The notes below the pieces were generated by a model. The model saw only the letters and a list, made by a program, of their open reading frames with translations. It ran no database searches and was not told the DNA's origin. From Inia geoffrensis (Eukaryota; Chordata; Mammalia; Artiodactyla; Iniidae), in NCBI GenBank assembly GCA_036417435.1, contig CM070912.1:29686055-29750054 (forward strand): a DNA stretch of 64,000 nt. The letters are read 5' to 3'. The translations under genes were made by a program, and so were the position numbers. Shown one piece after another: positions 32,230 to 43,840 of this stretch (position 1 is its first letter; each line of letters begins with the position of its first letter).

Positions 32230-32335
32230 CTGGTGACATGGGACTGCTCAGTTTGTGAAAACACATTAAGTTGTACATTTATGATTTTGCACTTGTCTGT
32301 ATAGATGTTATGTTCTGCTTCCATTAATTTTTTTT
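32230..32335 (+). mobile_element. Old L1 3' terminus
   Basis: 'ctggtgacatgggactgctc', 'agtttgtgaaaacacattaa' and 'tttatgattttgcacttgtc' are the classic L1M 3' end. Confidence 0.7.
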
Positions 32336-32344
32336 TTTTAATTC

Positions 32345-32945
32345 AATAAAGCTTTGGAAAACAGTCTGGCAGTTCCTCAAAAGATATATAGACCTAGCAA
32401 TCCCACTCCTAGGTATATCCACAGCAAAAGAATTGAAAAAAAATCTATCCATACAAAAATTTATACAAGAATGTTCATAGCAGCTTATTCAGAAGAGTCA
32501 AAAAGTGAAAACAACCCAAATGTCCATCCAGGAATAAATGGATAAATCAAGTGTGACCTACCCATACAATGGAATATTATTCAGCCTTAAAAAGGAGTGA
32601 AGCACTGATACATGCTACAGCATGGATGAACCTTGAAAGTATCATACTGAGTGAAAGAAGCCAGACACAAAGGACCACATATTGTATGATTCCATTTATA
32701 TGAAATGTCCAAATCGGCAAATCCACAGAGACAGTAAAATAGATTACTGGGTGCCTAGGGCTGGGGAGGATGAAGGTTTTGGGAAATAGTGTACTAGATG
32801 TACAAGGTACCTTGGACCAATGAAAATGTCCTAAACTTGACTGTAGTGATGGTTAGACATCCAGTTCATATACTAAAAGCTATTGAATTGTGTACTTTAA
32901 ATGAATAAATTGTATAGTATGGGAATTACACCTCAATAAAGCTGG
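32345..32945 (+). mobile_element. L1M 3' fragment, sense
   Basis: 'ggaaaacagtctggcagttc', 'ggaatattattcagccttaa' and 'tgtgtactttaaatgaata', ending 'ttacacctcaataaagctg'. Confidence 0.85.
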
Positions 32946-33364
32946 TCTAACCATTCAGTGGGGCATCTGCATTAGAAAGGGTACCAGATCATCAGAATGA
33001 ACACTAGCCAGGCACACCTGCAGGGCTACACTGGTGCCTACCAGGTGACCCCAGCCATTGGGCAAACAGGGGTGGTCTGTTGGTTTCTCAGGCCCAGGAA
33101 GACTGAGATCACAAACTGGGGCTGAATATCTTGAATGCAGAAAGTGGAAACAAAATGGGGCCCAGCCAGTACACTCCTCAGAAAGGGATCCTGAGAAAAG
33201 GATGTGGATGGAAATTGTTCATTTGGGAAGGGATCCCAGGAAGGAAGGGAAGTCCCACCTCATGGCAAGGGAGCTGGGGAGTTGATCCTCCATTGCAGGG
33301 CTGCTCCTGGGGCAGGAGGAATTCAGGAATGGCCTGGTTGTTCCCAGCTGACACGATTATCAAT
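32946..33364. other. Unassigned intergenic sequence
   Basis: Nothing recognised. Confidence 0.35.
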
Positions 33365-33490
33365 CTCTTACGTGCCTTTATTCATGCAACCTCTGTTGAC
33401 TGAGCACCTACTATGTGCCAGGCCCTAGTAGGGTACACTGAGGAGGAAGCAAACCAAGCCTGACCCCAAACGCCTCTCACAATGAGTCTG
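33365..33490 (-). mobile_element. L2 3' end, antisense
   Basis: 'gactgagcacctactatgtg', 'ccaggccctagtagg' and 'ctctcacaatgagtctgcag' match the antisense L2 terminus. Confidence 0.65.
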
Positions 33491-33519
33491 CAGTGCCCAC
33501 AAACCACATGGGAGAATCC

Positions 33520-33558
33520 TTCTGTTAGAATCTAACAGAAAATTCTTCTGTTAGAATC
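33520..33558. repeat. Perfect short palindrome plus direct repeat
   Basis: TTCTGTTAGA and TCTAACAGAA are perfect 10-base arms around one central base (33520-33540). The 13-mer ttctgttagaatc then repeats at 33546-33558. Confidence 0.8.
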
Positions 33559-33969
33559 GTGCCTGCCTGGGGTGGTGGGGGGCTGGCTATCCATCATCAG
33601 CACCGGCCGCCTGAGTCCCAGGCCCCCGTCCCACCCCCCGCCCCCACTGCCCAGCTGTGGCCCTGTCCCTCTTTTCTGACGTCCACGTGGTTAGAGCAGG
33701 CACCCATGGGCCTCTGCTCTAGATAGTAGGGATTCCTTCCTCTAAAAGCGGCTAGGATGGGATGTGGCTGGCTGTGTGGAATATCGTTCACAAGGCTGGA
33801 GGAACACTTATACCAACTCGTCCTGATTGGCTGCGATGGTTGTGGCTTTAGCACTGCAAGCCCTACATCCCTGGAACTTCCTCAGTCTAGGCAAACTGGG
33901 TTGGTGTGTCCCTCTAGAACTCTGACCCTAGCTTGTTCCCCACTCCCACTCCCACTCCCCATCTAAACC

Positions 33970-34147
33970 AATGTTTCCCAGCCCTGGCTCCCCTTTGGCA
34001 TCACCTGGAGGATTTTTTAAAAAATGCTGCTGCCTGGGTCCCACCTTGGACCAGTTCATTCAGAATCTCAGGAATGGGGCTGGGTCTGGGGCTTGTGAAA
34101 AAATCTCTAGGGGATTCTAATGTGCCACCAGGTTGAGAGCTCCAGGA
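33970..34147 (+). mobile_element. MER5A (hAT-Charlie) element
   Basis: 'ctttggcatcacctggagga', 'aatgctgctgcctgggtccc', 'cattcagaatctcaggaatg' and a terminal 'gttgagagctcc' give full MER5A order. Confidence 0.8.
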
Positions 34148-34247
34148 CTGGAGAGAATGAGGCCAAGGTTAGTTGGGGATGGATATTTGTCTTCTAGATC
34201 AGGTGGGAGCTAAGGAGTGGACAAGGACCGCTAGACAGGGGTCCACT

Positions 34248-34460
34248 GGCTCATTCATTCATTAATCAGTTCTGTACAGGGGACCTATCATGGGTCAGGT
34301 GCGGTCCTGGGGCTGAGATACAGGGTGGGGCAAAGAGGACAGTTAGGACCTGCTTTCATTCTAGAGAGGGACACAGACAGCAAACAGGTCACCTGCATAC
34401 TTTCTGATGAAGGTGTTCAACTGAGTGATGTGTTGAGTGAACCGGAGTCTGTTGAGTGAA
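34248..34460 (-). mobile_element. L2 3' region, antisense
   Basis: (attc)n start, 'gacctatcatgggtcaggtg' and 'ttcattctagagagggacac'. Confidence 0.6.
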
Positions 34461-34489
34461 CTGGGGTGCAGAGCTGCTTAGATATTGCC

Positions 34490-34973
34490 TTATTTTCCTG
34501 GAGCTGCCATAACAGATGACCACCAACTGGGTGGCTGAAAACAACAGGAATGTATTCTCTCAGTTCTGGAGACCAGAAGTCCGAGATCAAGGTGTTTGCA
34601 GAACTGGTTCCCTCTGAAGGGTCTAGGGGAGAATCTGTCCCATGCCTCTCTCCTGAATTCTGGGGGCCGCCGGCATTCCTTGGCTTGTAGGGGGATCATT
34701 CCATTCTCTGCCTCTGACTGCACATGGCATTTTCCTCTGTGTCTGTGTCATCACATAGCCTTCTTCCCTCTCTCTGTGTGTCCTCTCCTCGTCTTAAAAG
34801 GACACCAGTTCCTGGATCTAGGGCCCACCTGGGTAATCCAGGATGACCTTATTTCTAGATCCTTAATTACATCTGCAAATACGCCTTTTCCAAATAAGGT
34901 CACATTCTCAGGTTCTAAGGGTTTGGATGTGGACATATCTTTTCTGGGGCTACAAGTCAACCTCCTACAGGTA
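34490..34973 (-). mobile_element. MLT1-type LTR, antisense
   Basis: Antisense MaLR LTR from 'ctggagctgccataacagat' through 'ctcagttctggagaccagaa', 'ccacctgggtaatccaggat' and 'aaataaggtcacattctcag' to 'caagtcaacctcctacag'. Nearly full length. Confidence 0.82.
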
Positions 34974-35339
34974 CGGTGGGCAGGGAAGGCCTCTGAGGAT
35001 GTGCCTTGGTGTGAATCATTCCAGAAGCCGACCCCAAGGCCAGGTTGTAGGGGGTGGCAGGAAGCACTGCTGGGAAGCAGAGAGGAGAGACCTTGAGCAT
35101 CAGGTACCTGGGGCTCTGTTCCGCTGCGGACCTCCAGGATGCCGCTCAGAACCGGAGCCTCAGAGCTACCCACCCACCCAAAGGGCAAGGGCACCGGGGC
35201 ATTTAGACACCAACTCTTGAAAGTCACTGGCGCAGGGAGCCCCTGAGTGTTTACCACCCCACTACTGGGCCTGGCGACTTCCAGATGACAGAGAAAGCCT
35301 CCAGCAAAGAATGGAAGGTGTTTTCAAGCATGGGAGCCA

Positions 35340-35760
35340 AGAGATGCCGGTGAGTCACCAACTGTGGCTGTTCCAGGAAGTGACATTTGAGGAACCACCT
35401 GAAGGCTGTGACAGAGTTAATCTGTGACGAGCACGTCAGGACATGTGGTGGGCATGCCAGGCACAGGAGAAACAAGTGAAAATCCCCTGAGGCAGGGGCG
35501 AGCTCCCTGCACTCTGAGAACAGCAAGGATGGCGGTGTGGCTGCCGTAGGCCTGGAAGGGGAGGTGGCAGGAGCTGGGTGGGGATCTCCTGGGTGCATCT
35601 CACAGAGTCCAGAGCTGAGATCTGATTTATGCGGACAATGGGAAGCCTTCGGAGAGTTTGAAGCAGGAGTCCAACAAGATCCAATTACTGTTTGACAACA
35701 GTCTCACCTTGAGTGAAGTCCAGAGGGTGGGCTGCAGGAAGAGGGGCAAGAGCTGAGTTA
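35340..35760 (-). mobile_element. L2 fragment, antisense
   Basis: Includes 'ccaggaagtgacatttgagg' and 'atctgatttatgcggacaat', then 'gggaagccttcggagagttt', matching antisense L2. Confidence 0.65.
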
Positions 35761-36500
35761 TGCAGGGCCCGGCTCTGTCTCACCCAGCGGCGTGGCCCCA
35801 GGCCAACACCTTCCCTTTCCCGGACATGAACTTCCCATCAGAAAAGTGAGGGCGACAAGCTGGGTCTCGTCTGCTCCAGAGGGATGTTTGGTGACTCCAT
35901 TGAGGTCCCGGGAGCGGAAATACCCTGAGCACAGCTAGGTGAGGGCCTCCTGCCTGTGTTGGAAGCAGAAGGAGCGGTCTTGACACATCCCCTCAGGCAG
36001 GAGTGGTCACGCCTGGACCATTCAAGTTCAGGGTGGGTCCTTTCTCAAGGTCTCTGCTGGGTGGCTGGGTTTTTCCAAAAGCGAACTGAGCTGTGTCCTG
36101 GAGGCACAGAGACCAAGTGAGTCTGAGAAATGACGACTTAGTCTTCGAGGTAGCCTGGCCACGTCCAATCAACCCTGGGGTTGGCTGTTCACCTCGTTCA
36201 GGGCCCTGGAAGGCAGGAGCTGAGGTTGATTATTCTCTGGAACTGGCAACGTGACGCTTACTCAGTGTTCACACCTGAATGTGGAGAGTGTTGAACTGAA
36301 TTCTGAGAAAGCCGTGTAACTGTAGACGCTTGGGTTTCCCCGGATGGAGTCCAAGTGTTGTTGGTCGCGTTTTAGTTAATGTCCCAAATCTCAATATGCC
36401 TGACCCCTCCTGCCTAGCAGGAGGTCCAGTCTTGCCCATGGTTCTCTTCCCCAAAATATCCAAGAACCCCATGGGTGGCTACAGGTATCTGGTAATGCTG
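35761..36500. other. Unassigned intergenic sequence
   Basis: Nothing recognised. Confidence 0.35.
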
Positions 36501-36504
36501 GATG

Positions 36505-36835
36505 CCCATTTATCAAGGGTTAACCATGCGCCAGGCACAGTGCTAAGCACTTTACGTGAGGAAGGACTGTCGTTCCCATTTTACAGTCAAGAAGATGGGA
36601 CCCTTTGTGATTGCCTGGAGGGGTGGGATAGGGAGGGAAGGAAGGAGGGAGACGCAAGAGGGAAGAAATATGTGAACGTGTGTATATATATAACTGATTC
36701 ACTTTGTTATAAAGTAGAAACTGACACACCATTGTAGAGCAATTATACCCCAATAAAGACGTTAAAAATAAAAAAAAAAAGAAGATGGGACCCCAGAGAC
36801 ATTCATTCACCTTGGAGAAGATGCTATAGATATCC
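36505..36835 (-). mobile_element. MIR, antisense, interrupted by a short L1
   Basis: 'catgcgccaggcacagtgct', 'aagcactttacgtgagg' and 'cccattttacagtcaagaag' are antisense MIR, resuming after the L1 with 'agagacattcattcacc'. Confidence 0.65.
36604..36778 (+). mobile_element. Short young L1 3' end
   Basis: 'gaggggtgggatagggaggg', 'aactgattcactttgttata' and 'ttataccccaataaagac' plus an A tail. A perfect 15-bp duplication, aagaagatgggaccc, is at 36589-36603 and 36779-36793. Confidence 0.92.
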
Positions 36836-36869
36836 ATTGGAAGCTGTCTTCTCCATCCTCTATAAAAGT

Positions 36870-37185
36870 AGGATTGTAGTCAAGCACACAACTGGACCAC
36901 ATTTCCCAGCCTCCCTTGCATTTAGGTGTGGTCATGTGACCAATTCACTCCGGTGACATCTCTGCCTCTTCTGGGTCCTTTAAGGGAGCGAATCTACCTC
37001 CCTCCCCCATGTCCTCTTTTCCCCTTCCACTTTCTGGATATGGAAGACAACAAGGTCCTAAGACATAGCAGCCATGGGATAGAAAGAGCCTGGATTCTTC
37101 CAAGTGGAGAACTGCCCTGCCAGCCTGAACAACCACTCAGGGCCATTAAGTGAGCAGGAGATCAATTTCTATTATGCTAAGGCTC
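36870..37185 (+). mobile_element. Interspersed repeat, family not named
   Basis: 'accacatttcccagcctccc', 'ttgcatttaggtgtggtcat' and 'tttctattatgctaag' are familiar from a common mammalian interspersed repeat. I cannot assign the family from memory with confidence. Confidence 0.45.
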
Positions 37186-37204
37186 AGAAAATGTAAGGTC
37201 TATT

Positions 37205-37300
37205 TGTTAGGGCAACCTAGCCCTGGCTAAGCTGTGGCAGAGCTGGGATTGGAACCAGATTGGCAGACTCCAGGGGTGTCAGCTCTGACTTGCAGTGGTG
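37205..37300 (-). mobile_element. MIR fragment, antisense
   Basis: 'gcagagctgggattggaacc' followed by 'gcagactccaggggtgtc' is antisense MIR core. Confidence 0.5.
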
Positions 37301-38470
37301 TATGGCCATGAGGTTTGTTCCACAAGCACTGATGCCACTGCCACTTCAGTTCGTTCTCCCACATCTGCTGGCCTCGACCACCCTCAGCTGCTAGCGGGTT
37401 TAGAGTCAGGGGTACAGAGGGTGGGGTCCAGGCCAGTTCACCGCTGCCACCATGAATCCATGGAGCTGGACAGTACACAGATATCCCTGTTGGTTCTGCT
37501 GGCCAAGCTGGCACTTCTAGCTCTAACCTTGATGTTCTCACAGGTCAAGGCTGCCATACACCACCAGGGTACCAGATCCCCCCTGGGCACGATGTCTGTG
37601 TGCATCTCCCAGACAGCACGGCTGCCTCCTTTGCGTTATGCTCTCAGCAGGTGATCCAAAGCAAACTGCCTGGACCCCACAGGCACACTGCGCACAAGCA
37701 CTTAAGTGCCCAGGTGGCTGGAGTGGGGACAAATCTTGTCACCTTTTCACGTGCAACTGGAGCACCACTCCTCTCTGACTCCTGCCTGCAGTGCTGAGTC
37801 AAATTCACCACTCTAGGACGCCCACTTCCTCACTGTTATCCTCATTTCTGGCACCCCTTCCTGCCTACAGATGTTGCATTTCATGAGCTATGGTTTCAGA
37901 GCTGGGGGTCCCATTTCTCCCAGGGCTCCTCAGCCCCTCTGTAGGTGACGCTGGCAGGTATGAGGGCTCTGCACACCTCCACCTGCCGACAATCCTTAAG
38001 TGCCAGTGGGGTCAGGGTACTCATGGATTGGGGGTTGGTGCATGTGGTCCACACCTGCCCCAGCAGCTCCAGTCCAGCTAAATGTGGACTGTATTTAGGT
38101 AAAGGTAGGCATGGAGGTGCCAATCTACTCCAAGCAAGTGGGTGGCAGATGTGGGTTGAAGGTTCTGCTTTCAGTGCATCCGAGAGATGGTGGGCACAGC
38201 AGGTGCCCACATCCCTCAGATCCCCTTCCCACCTTCATGCCCACCAGCCTCCTTCGAGCTTTCACCCCCAACAGCACCACCTGCTCCTCCTTGCTGGAGG
38301 ACAGCCCTCATGCTGCTGGAACCTGCTGTGCCTGTGTGTGCCCGGAGTCGGAAGTGCCTGGGAATTCCTGTCCCTGCTGGGGGCAGCCCTGAACCGATAG
38401 CTGATGCATGGGGGAGTATAAATACTTCCACTCCCCCCCAAGTGGAGATTGTGAGTGAGCCACAGTTACC
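37301..38470. other. Unassigned GC-moderate intergenic sequence
   Basis: Over 1.1 kb without a recognisable repeat. Several overlapping open frames exist, but none shows splice-site or family support. Confidence 0.35.
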
Positions 38471-38475
38471 TTCTA

Positions 38476-38668
38476 TTATGGGCTGCATTGTTTCCCTGCC
38501 TCCCCAAATTCATATGTTAAAGTCCTAACCCCCAGTACCTCAGAATGTGACCTTATTTGGAAATCAAGTCGTGGCTGATGTAAATATTTAAGATGAGGTC
38601 ATACTGGGGTAGGGTGGGCCTTCAATCCAACATGACTGGTATCCCTATAAAAAAGGGATGGGCAGAGA
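38476..38668 (+). mobile_element. MLT1-type LTR fragment, sense
   Basis: 'ccaaattcatatgttaaagt', 'cctaacccccagtacctcag' and 'aatgtgaccttatttggaaa' are the 5' part of an MLT1 LTR. Confidence 0.82.
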
Positions 38669-38694
38669 CCTGCTGCCTGGCACATTCCTCAGGG

Positions 38695-39140
38695 TCATTC
38701 ATCTCTTCATTCACTTACTCACCAGACACTGGTCTAATGTCCACAGTGTGCCCAGCACTGTGCTAGGTGGACAGAAAGGCCACCTGCTCTTATGGAGATA
38801 ATATTCTAGTGGGGAGATGGGGAGGAGAAAGTTTGCTTAACTAATAAGAAAACAAGATAATTAAACATCATGGTAAGTGTTAGAAACAGGACAAAACATG
38901 TCTAGATCCCAGACCCTAGAGAAAGATTGACTGGAACATGAACTGGGGCTCAGGGAAGGACTCTTGGAGAGAGATCTCATATTTTCAGTCCTAAGAAAAT
39001 CTGGAGGGGTAGGGCACTCCTGGCGGGGGAAGCAGCAGGTGCAAAGGCCCTGAGGCAGGAAGGGGGATGGGGTTGCTGGAAATCTTAGAGTCTGGCCAGT
39101 GTTACCATGATGAGTGGTGGAGGGTGAGGTGGGAAGAATC
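38695..39140 (-). mobile_element. L2, antisense
   Basis: (attc)n start, 'gtgcccagcactgtgctagg', 'tggagataatattctagtgg' and 'gtgcaaaggccctgaggcag' in antisense L2 order. Confidence 0.8.
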
Positions 39141-40160
39141 AATAGGTTCCCACCAAGCAGGGCCCACTGGGGACATCTTCTCTAAGTGCGGGAGGACCCA
39201 AACTGGACCTCCAGCTGCTGGGGGAGAGACCAGCCTTATGATCTCCCCTGGGCCTGTGGGAGGGACCCGCCAAGCTCCCACTGCTCCAAGAGGAGGCCAG
39301 AGCTCAAGATGGGGAACAACTTCCACCCACTCTCCCTGAAATAGCCCTGCCATGAACCTGACATTTCTGCCCTTGTCCCAGCCCTTGAGTGATAAGAAGC
39401 CTTCTCTGGCCTGTTTGCCGACTCCTCCACAGCCTGGCGAGATGTCAGATGGCTTGAGAGGCCAGGCCGGATGCATCAAAGCTTGGCTGTCCCTTTTGTC
39501 CCCTGTTCTGGAATTTCCCTTCTTGGAGAAGTGGCCAGCCAGCCTTTTTTTTTTTAGAGAAAAACTTCCTTCCGAGGGACCCTTAGGACCCCCATCAGAA
39601 TCACTACTTCATCCTGATGGCCTCTTCACTACACTTGCTGGAGGGTGTCTTTGATCTGTCACTCTATACAGGGTCAGCGATCCCTGAGTTGGGGGGTGGA
39701 GTGGAGTCCCTCCTCAGCCCCATCCCTGAAGAAGGTGGCTTCCTGGGAGACGGGCTGTTTTCACAGTCCATGCGCTGCACAAATGACACAAGTGACTGGC
39801 CTTCCTCGGTGGAAATGTGCATCTACAACCACACACACGCCTGTGTGGAGGGGCCCGTGAGTGTGGGGTTGGCACTGTCCACAGACACATGTGTCTACAC
39901 ATACGGCTGCATGTTCCTGAGTCTAGATATTAGTGTGCATCTGCATCTTTGTGTGGGCCTGTGTTTGCCCTGGGGTCAGAGCGTGTGGCTTCGCTAGGCC
40001 AGCTCCCTACAGCCCGCCCCCCAGGGAAGGGCAGACCGGAGCAAGGGGCAAGCTTCCGGCACAGAGAGGCAGTATCACAGGACTTCGGAGAAGGAGGCCT
40101 CAGCAAAAATGGGTGGCCAGCGGGGGTCACATGAGGGGATGCAGATTGGCAGCTGCAGGA
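39141..40160. other. Unassigned intergenic sequence
   Basis: No recognisable repeat or exon in about 1 kb. Confidence 0.35.
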
Positions 40161-40164
40161 AGGA

Positions 40165-40350
40165 TGGTGACTGTCCAGCTCCTCCGTGCCAGGCACTCAA
40201 CCCGGATCAACCTGTTAATCCTCACACACCACCCTACCAGGGAGGGGCCCACATCATGTGGGCACTGCCTTTGGGGAAACAGAGTCACACAGCGGATAAG
40301 TCACTTGCAGACCATGCCGGGCTCTAAGCCATGCAGACTTTCTGCTCTTC
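40165..40350 (-). mobile_element. MIR SINE, antisense
   Basis: 'ccgtgccaggcactcaaccc', 'tgttaatcctcacacaccac' and 'cacacagcggataagtcact'. Confidence 0.65.
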
Positions 40351-41200
40351 ATCCTGACGGTCAAGGGAGGCTGGCACAGAGGGGTACGTAGTGAGTAGGG
40401 GTAGGGTGTGTGTGATCATACCTGGGCCTGGGAAAGGCCCTGAGCTGCCCCTGATCCCCCATTAGGCAGCGGGGAAGCAGCAACCCCCAGGCCTGTCATC
40501 CCCGGGCCAGCTGCCACTTCTCACCCTAAGCCTGGCATTCCCACTGGTGCCTAAGGTCTGTCTGCCTGGCACCTGCAGTGGTCCTGCCCAAGTCGGGTTG
40601 CCAGATCTAGCAAGTAAAGATAAGGGAGCCTGGTGAAAGTGAACTTGACGTAAACCACTTTTTAGTATAAGTATGTCCCATGCACTATTTGGGACATAGT
40701 TATACTAAAACATTATCAGTTGTTCATCTCAACTCCAGGTTTACCTGGTGTCCTCTACTGCATCTGGCAAACCTATGATTCCAGGCCAGGGTGCATCCAG
40801 GCCCACAAGCCTGCCCAGCTGCCCCTGTGCCTCTCACCTTCCTACTTCCCCGCAGAAGCTGCGCTCACTTCACAGGGCTCCTCCCACCTGAACTGGACCC
40901 TGTCCTTCTCCACGCTGGCAGCCACGGCAGGTGCCCAGGAAGGCAGACCAGATGGCCGAGGGGGAAAAGTGGGTCCCTCCTGTGGGCTGCCCGTGGAGCA
41001 CCCATCCACCTTCCCAAGGGCAGGTGGTGCACAGGGTGAGCCCTTGATTTCTATCCAGATGGACCTCAGCTGTGCCTGGGCCTCTATTTCCCCATCTGTG
41101 AGATGGGCAGAGAATCGCTGCCCTGCACACTCCTGGGTCTTTCACTTACCTGCTCATCCATCTCCTCTGTGCTCAAATCTAGATACAGGGCCCCACCCTC
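40335..41200 (+). repeat. Inverted duplication, copy A (in two blocks)
   Basis: Blocks 40335-40412 and about 40980-41200 match the reverse complement of 43530-43840 at about 80%. In this copy some 565 extra bases, including a palindromic DNA element, separate the blocks. Shared words include 'agatggacctcagctgtgcc' and 'tgggcctct'. Confidence 0.8.
40591..40772. mobile_element. Palindromic nonautonomous DNA transposon (MITE-like)
   Basis: Ends GGGTTGCCAGAT and ATCTGGCAAACC are inverted repeats with one mismatch. The centre, 'tttagtataagtatgtccca' facing 'tgggacatagttatactaaa', is itself a near-perfect dyad. Family name not recalled with certainty. Confidence 0.72.
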
Positions 41201-41610
41201 ACGGAGCTAAGATTCTAGTTCAGAGAGAATACGAATAACCAAACACAGCAAGCAAAAGGAAAGAGTTAGGAGGGACATGCAAGGTCTCTCAAGAACTCCA
41301 AACAGAGAGAGCAAAGGCGTAGAGATTGTGGTTGGGTGGGACAGTAGGCAGGAGATCAGGAAGGGTGGCTTGGAGCCTCTATGTTATCAGTCCCGTGAAA
41401 AATCAGCGTGTGGGCTGGGAAGCATTGATGCCGAAGAAATAGCACGTGTGAAGGCCCCGAAGAAGGAGAGACCCATGTGGGTGTTCTGATGACAGGTGGG
41501 GTCTGGCCAGCCTACAGTAGCAGAGTGAGTCTCTGAGCCAGCTGGCAGAGGGTAGCTGGTTCGGCCCTGCAAAGCCTTATGAGCCAGGGTGGGAGTTTGG
41601 GGTCCACCTG
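41190..41610 (-). mobile_element. L2, antisense
   Basis: 'cacggagctaagattctagt', 'cacgtgtgaaggccccgaag' and 'ccctgcaaagccttatgagc' match antisense L2. Confidence 0.65.
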
Positions 41611-42254
41611 ATGGGAGGGGGGGAAGGTGGAAGCCTCTCAGCTGAGGATGGAGACCCAGGTTTCCTGCTCCCACTTCTGCACGGGGCAGGATACAGCTCT
41701 GGCAGCAGAGGTGGGAGGGGTGGAGTGCCCTGTGAAATCTGTGCTAAGTGGAAAGATAAGAGGACCCAGGAAAAGTCCTGTTCGTTGGGGAAATCCTGGT
41801 CTCTCTGACAATATTCTTGTAGCAGTTTGCAGGTAAGGCCTAGCCCTTGCTATTTACCTGGCACCCAGGCTCTGTCCCAGCCCCTACCTTGCAGCAATAT
41901 TTCTTTGTCAAGTCAGCTGCCATAGGGGTGGGTCGGGGTGGAGTGCCCTATTTAACAGGCTGAGAATGTGGGGTTCCCTACCCCAGGGAGGCAATAGAAC
42001 ATAGACTGTGGGAAGATGCAGAAGACAAACAGTCTGGGTCCTTTACAGACACATTGCAAGAGAAGAGCTAGGGAGAGGAACCTTCTGGTTTTGCGAGATT
42101 TATCTGTGCGTTAATCACTTGCAGGGTGTGGCCCTGGTTGGTATGTGACTGGAACAAACCACGGGAAATAAAAATATTTATGAAACGCTTGGGATATGAA
42201 CCCCGACGGGATTTTGGATAAGATCTCTAACACTAGGGGTTATTACTCATTGTG
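41611..42254. other. Unassigned intergenic sequence
   Basis: Nothing recognised. Confidence 0.35.
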
Positions 42255-42810
42255 TTAGGCATGGTGATGAGATCGCAACTTTTAAAAATGGGCGTAAAAT
42301 TCAAATACCATACAATTCACCCTTTTAAAGTGTAACGTGGTGAGTTTTAGGATATTCCCAGAGCTGTGCAATCGTCACCACTATCTAATTCCAGAACACT
42401 TTCATCACCCGCAAAAGAAATTTAGTACTAATTAGCAGTCATCCTGTAACCCCCGGCAACCATTAATCTACTTTCTGTCTCTATGGATTTGCCAATTCTG
42501 GACGTTTCGTATAAATGGAATCAGGCCACATGTGCATACAACTTCTTCCACTGAGCGTAATGTTTGCAAGATTCATCCAGGTGTAGCAGGTATGGGCACT
42601 TCATTCCTTTTTATTGTGGAGATTATTCATTGTATGGATAGGGTACATTTTATTTATTCCCTCATCAGCTGACAGGCATTTGGGCTGTTTCTATCTTTGG
42701 GCTACTATGAATTATGTTGCTATGAACATTCCTGTACAAGGTTTTTTGTGAACATGTTTTCAGTTCTCTTGGGGACGTACCTAGGAGTGGAATTGCTATG
42801 GTGGTGTTTT
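42255..42810 (-). mobile_element. L1M, antisense
   Basis: 'catacaattcacccttttaa', 'gtgcaatcgtcaccactatc' and 'aaccattaatctactttctg' into the ORF2 tail. Confidence 0.82.
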
Positions 42811-42839
42811 TTTCAAGAGTCCATTCTTAGAGCTATGTA

Positions 42840-43025
42840 CCAAAATATTACAGTGAAATGATTAAGAGGCTGGGGTTTGCTTCAAAATCATACAGAAGAA
42901 GGAAAGAGGGAATGGATCAATGCAAAAAGATGGGCTGTATGAGTTGAGAATTTTGAATCAGGACAAGTGCATGAGGGTTTATTATGCTATCTACTTTATA
43001 TTTGTTTCAATTTGGGCATAAAAAG
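42840..43025 (+). mobile_element. Old L1M 3' terminus, sense
   Basis: 'aggctggggtttgcttcaaa', 'gcatgagggtttattatgct' and 'tttcaatttgggcataaaaa'. Confidence 0.6.
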
Positions 43026-43084
43026 TCTTTTTAATATCAAGGCTCAGTCCAGAGTGGCTTTCCTGTCCTCCTTCTGAATTCCCA

Positions 43085-43290
43085 GCCCATCACTCTCTAG
43101 AATAGAAATATAATGCAAGCCACACGCATCATAGTAAATGTGCTGGTAGCCACATTTAAAAAAGTAAAAACAGGGCAAGTTGATTTTAATTGTACTTTAA
43201 CCCAATAGAGCCAAAACAGGATCATTGTAACATGTGAGCAATTTTAAAATTATGAGAAGATATTTTACATCCCTTTTTCCTGCTGAGTCT
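43085..43290. mobile_element. Diverged interspersed repeat, probably DNA transposon
   Basis: 'tagaatagaaatataatgca', 'agccacatttaaaaaagtaa' and 'tttaacccaatagagccaaa' recur in mammalian genomes. Family uncertain. Confidence 0.4.
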
Positions 43291-43529
43291 TCAAACCTCA
43301 CTGTGTATTTTATGCTGACAGAACACCGCCATCGGTCTCGCCCCCTTTCAAAGGCTCCATAGTGACTCCTGGCTCCCAGATTGGACAGGGCAGCTTTGTT
43401 TGGGGCACTTAATGCACTTTTCAAAAAGCTCTTGTGACTTTTTTTTTTACTTGGTTGTTTTTATCCATCTACAACTGGGATGTCGGCCCAAAGAGGCCAA
43501 GCACCTTATATGTCTCACCAAGTACTGTG

Positions 43530-43840
43530 TCCCTGTGTCTAGACCAGCATATCAAGCACAGAGCAGGTGAGGGCTGAGTGAGTGAAGGACCCAGGAGTGT
43601 TCAGGGCAGTGGATCTCTACCCATTTCACGGGTGGGGAATCAGAGGCCCAGGCACAGCTGAGGTCCATCTGGGTAGAAATCCAGGGCTCACCACGTGCAC
43701 TGCCTCCCCCCTGGCAAGGTGGATGGGGATCCCGAGGGCAGCCCCTACACACCCTCCCCCTACTTACTACTTCATCTGTGCTAGCTGCCCTTGTCCTGCA
43801 GGATAAAGAGCAAAAAGTCTGTGTGCAGAAAGCCAGCGTG
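43530..43840 (-). repeat. Inverted duplication, copy B (uninterrupted)
   Basis: Reverse-complement match to both blocks of copy A, with the blocks directly adjacent (join near 43745-43750). It lacks the ~565-base interval present in copy A. Confidence 0.8.
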
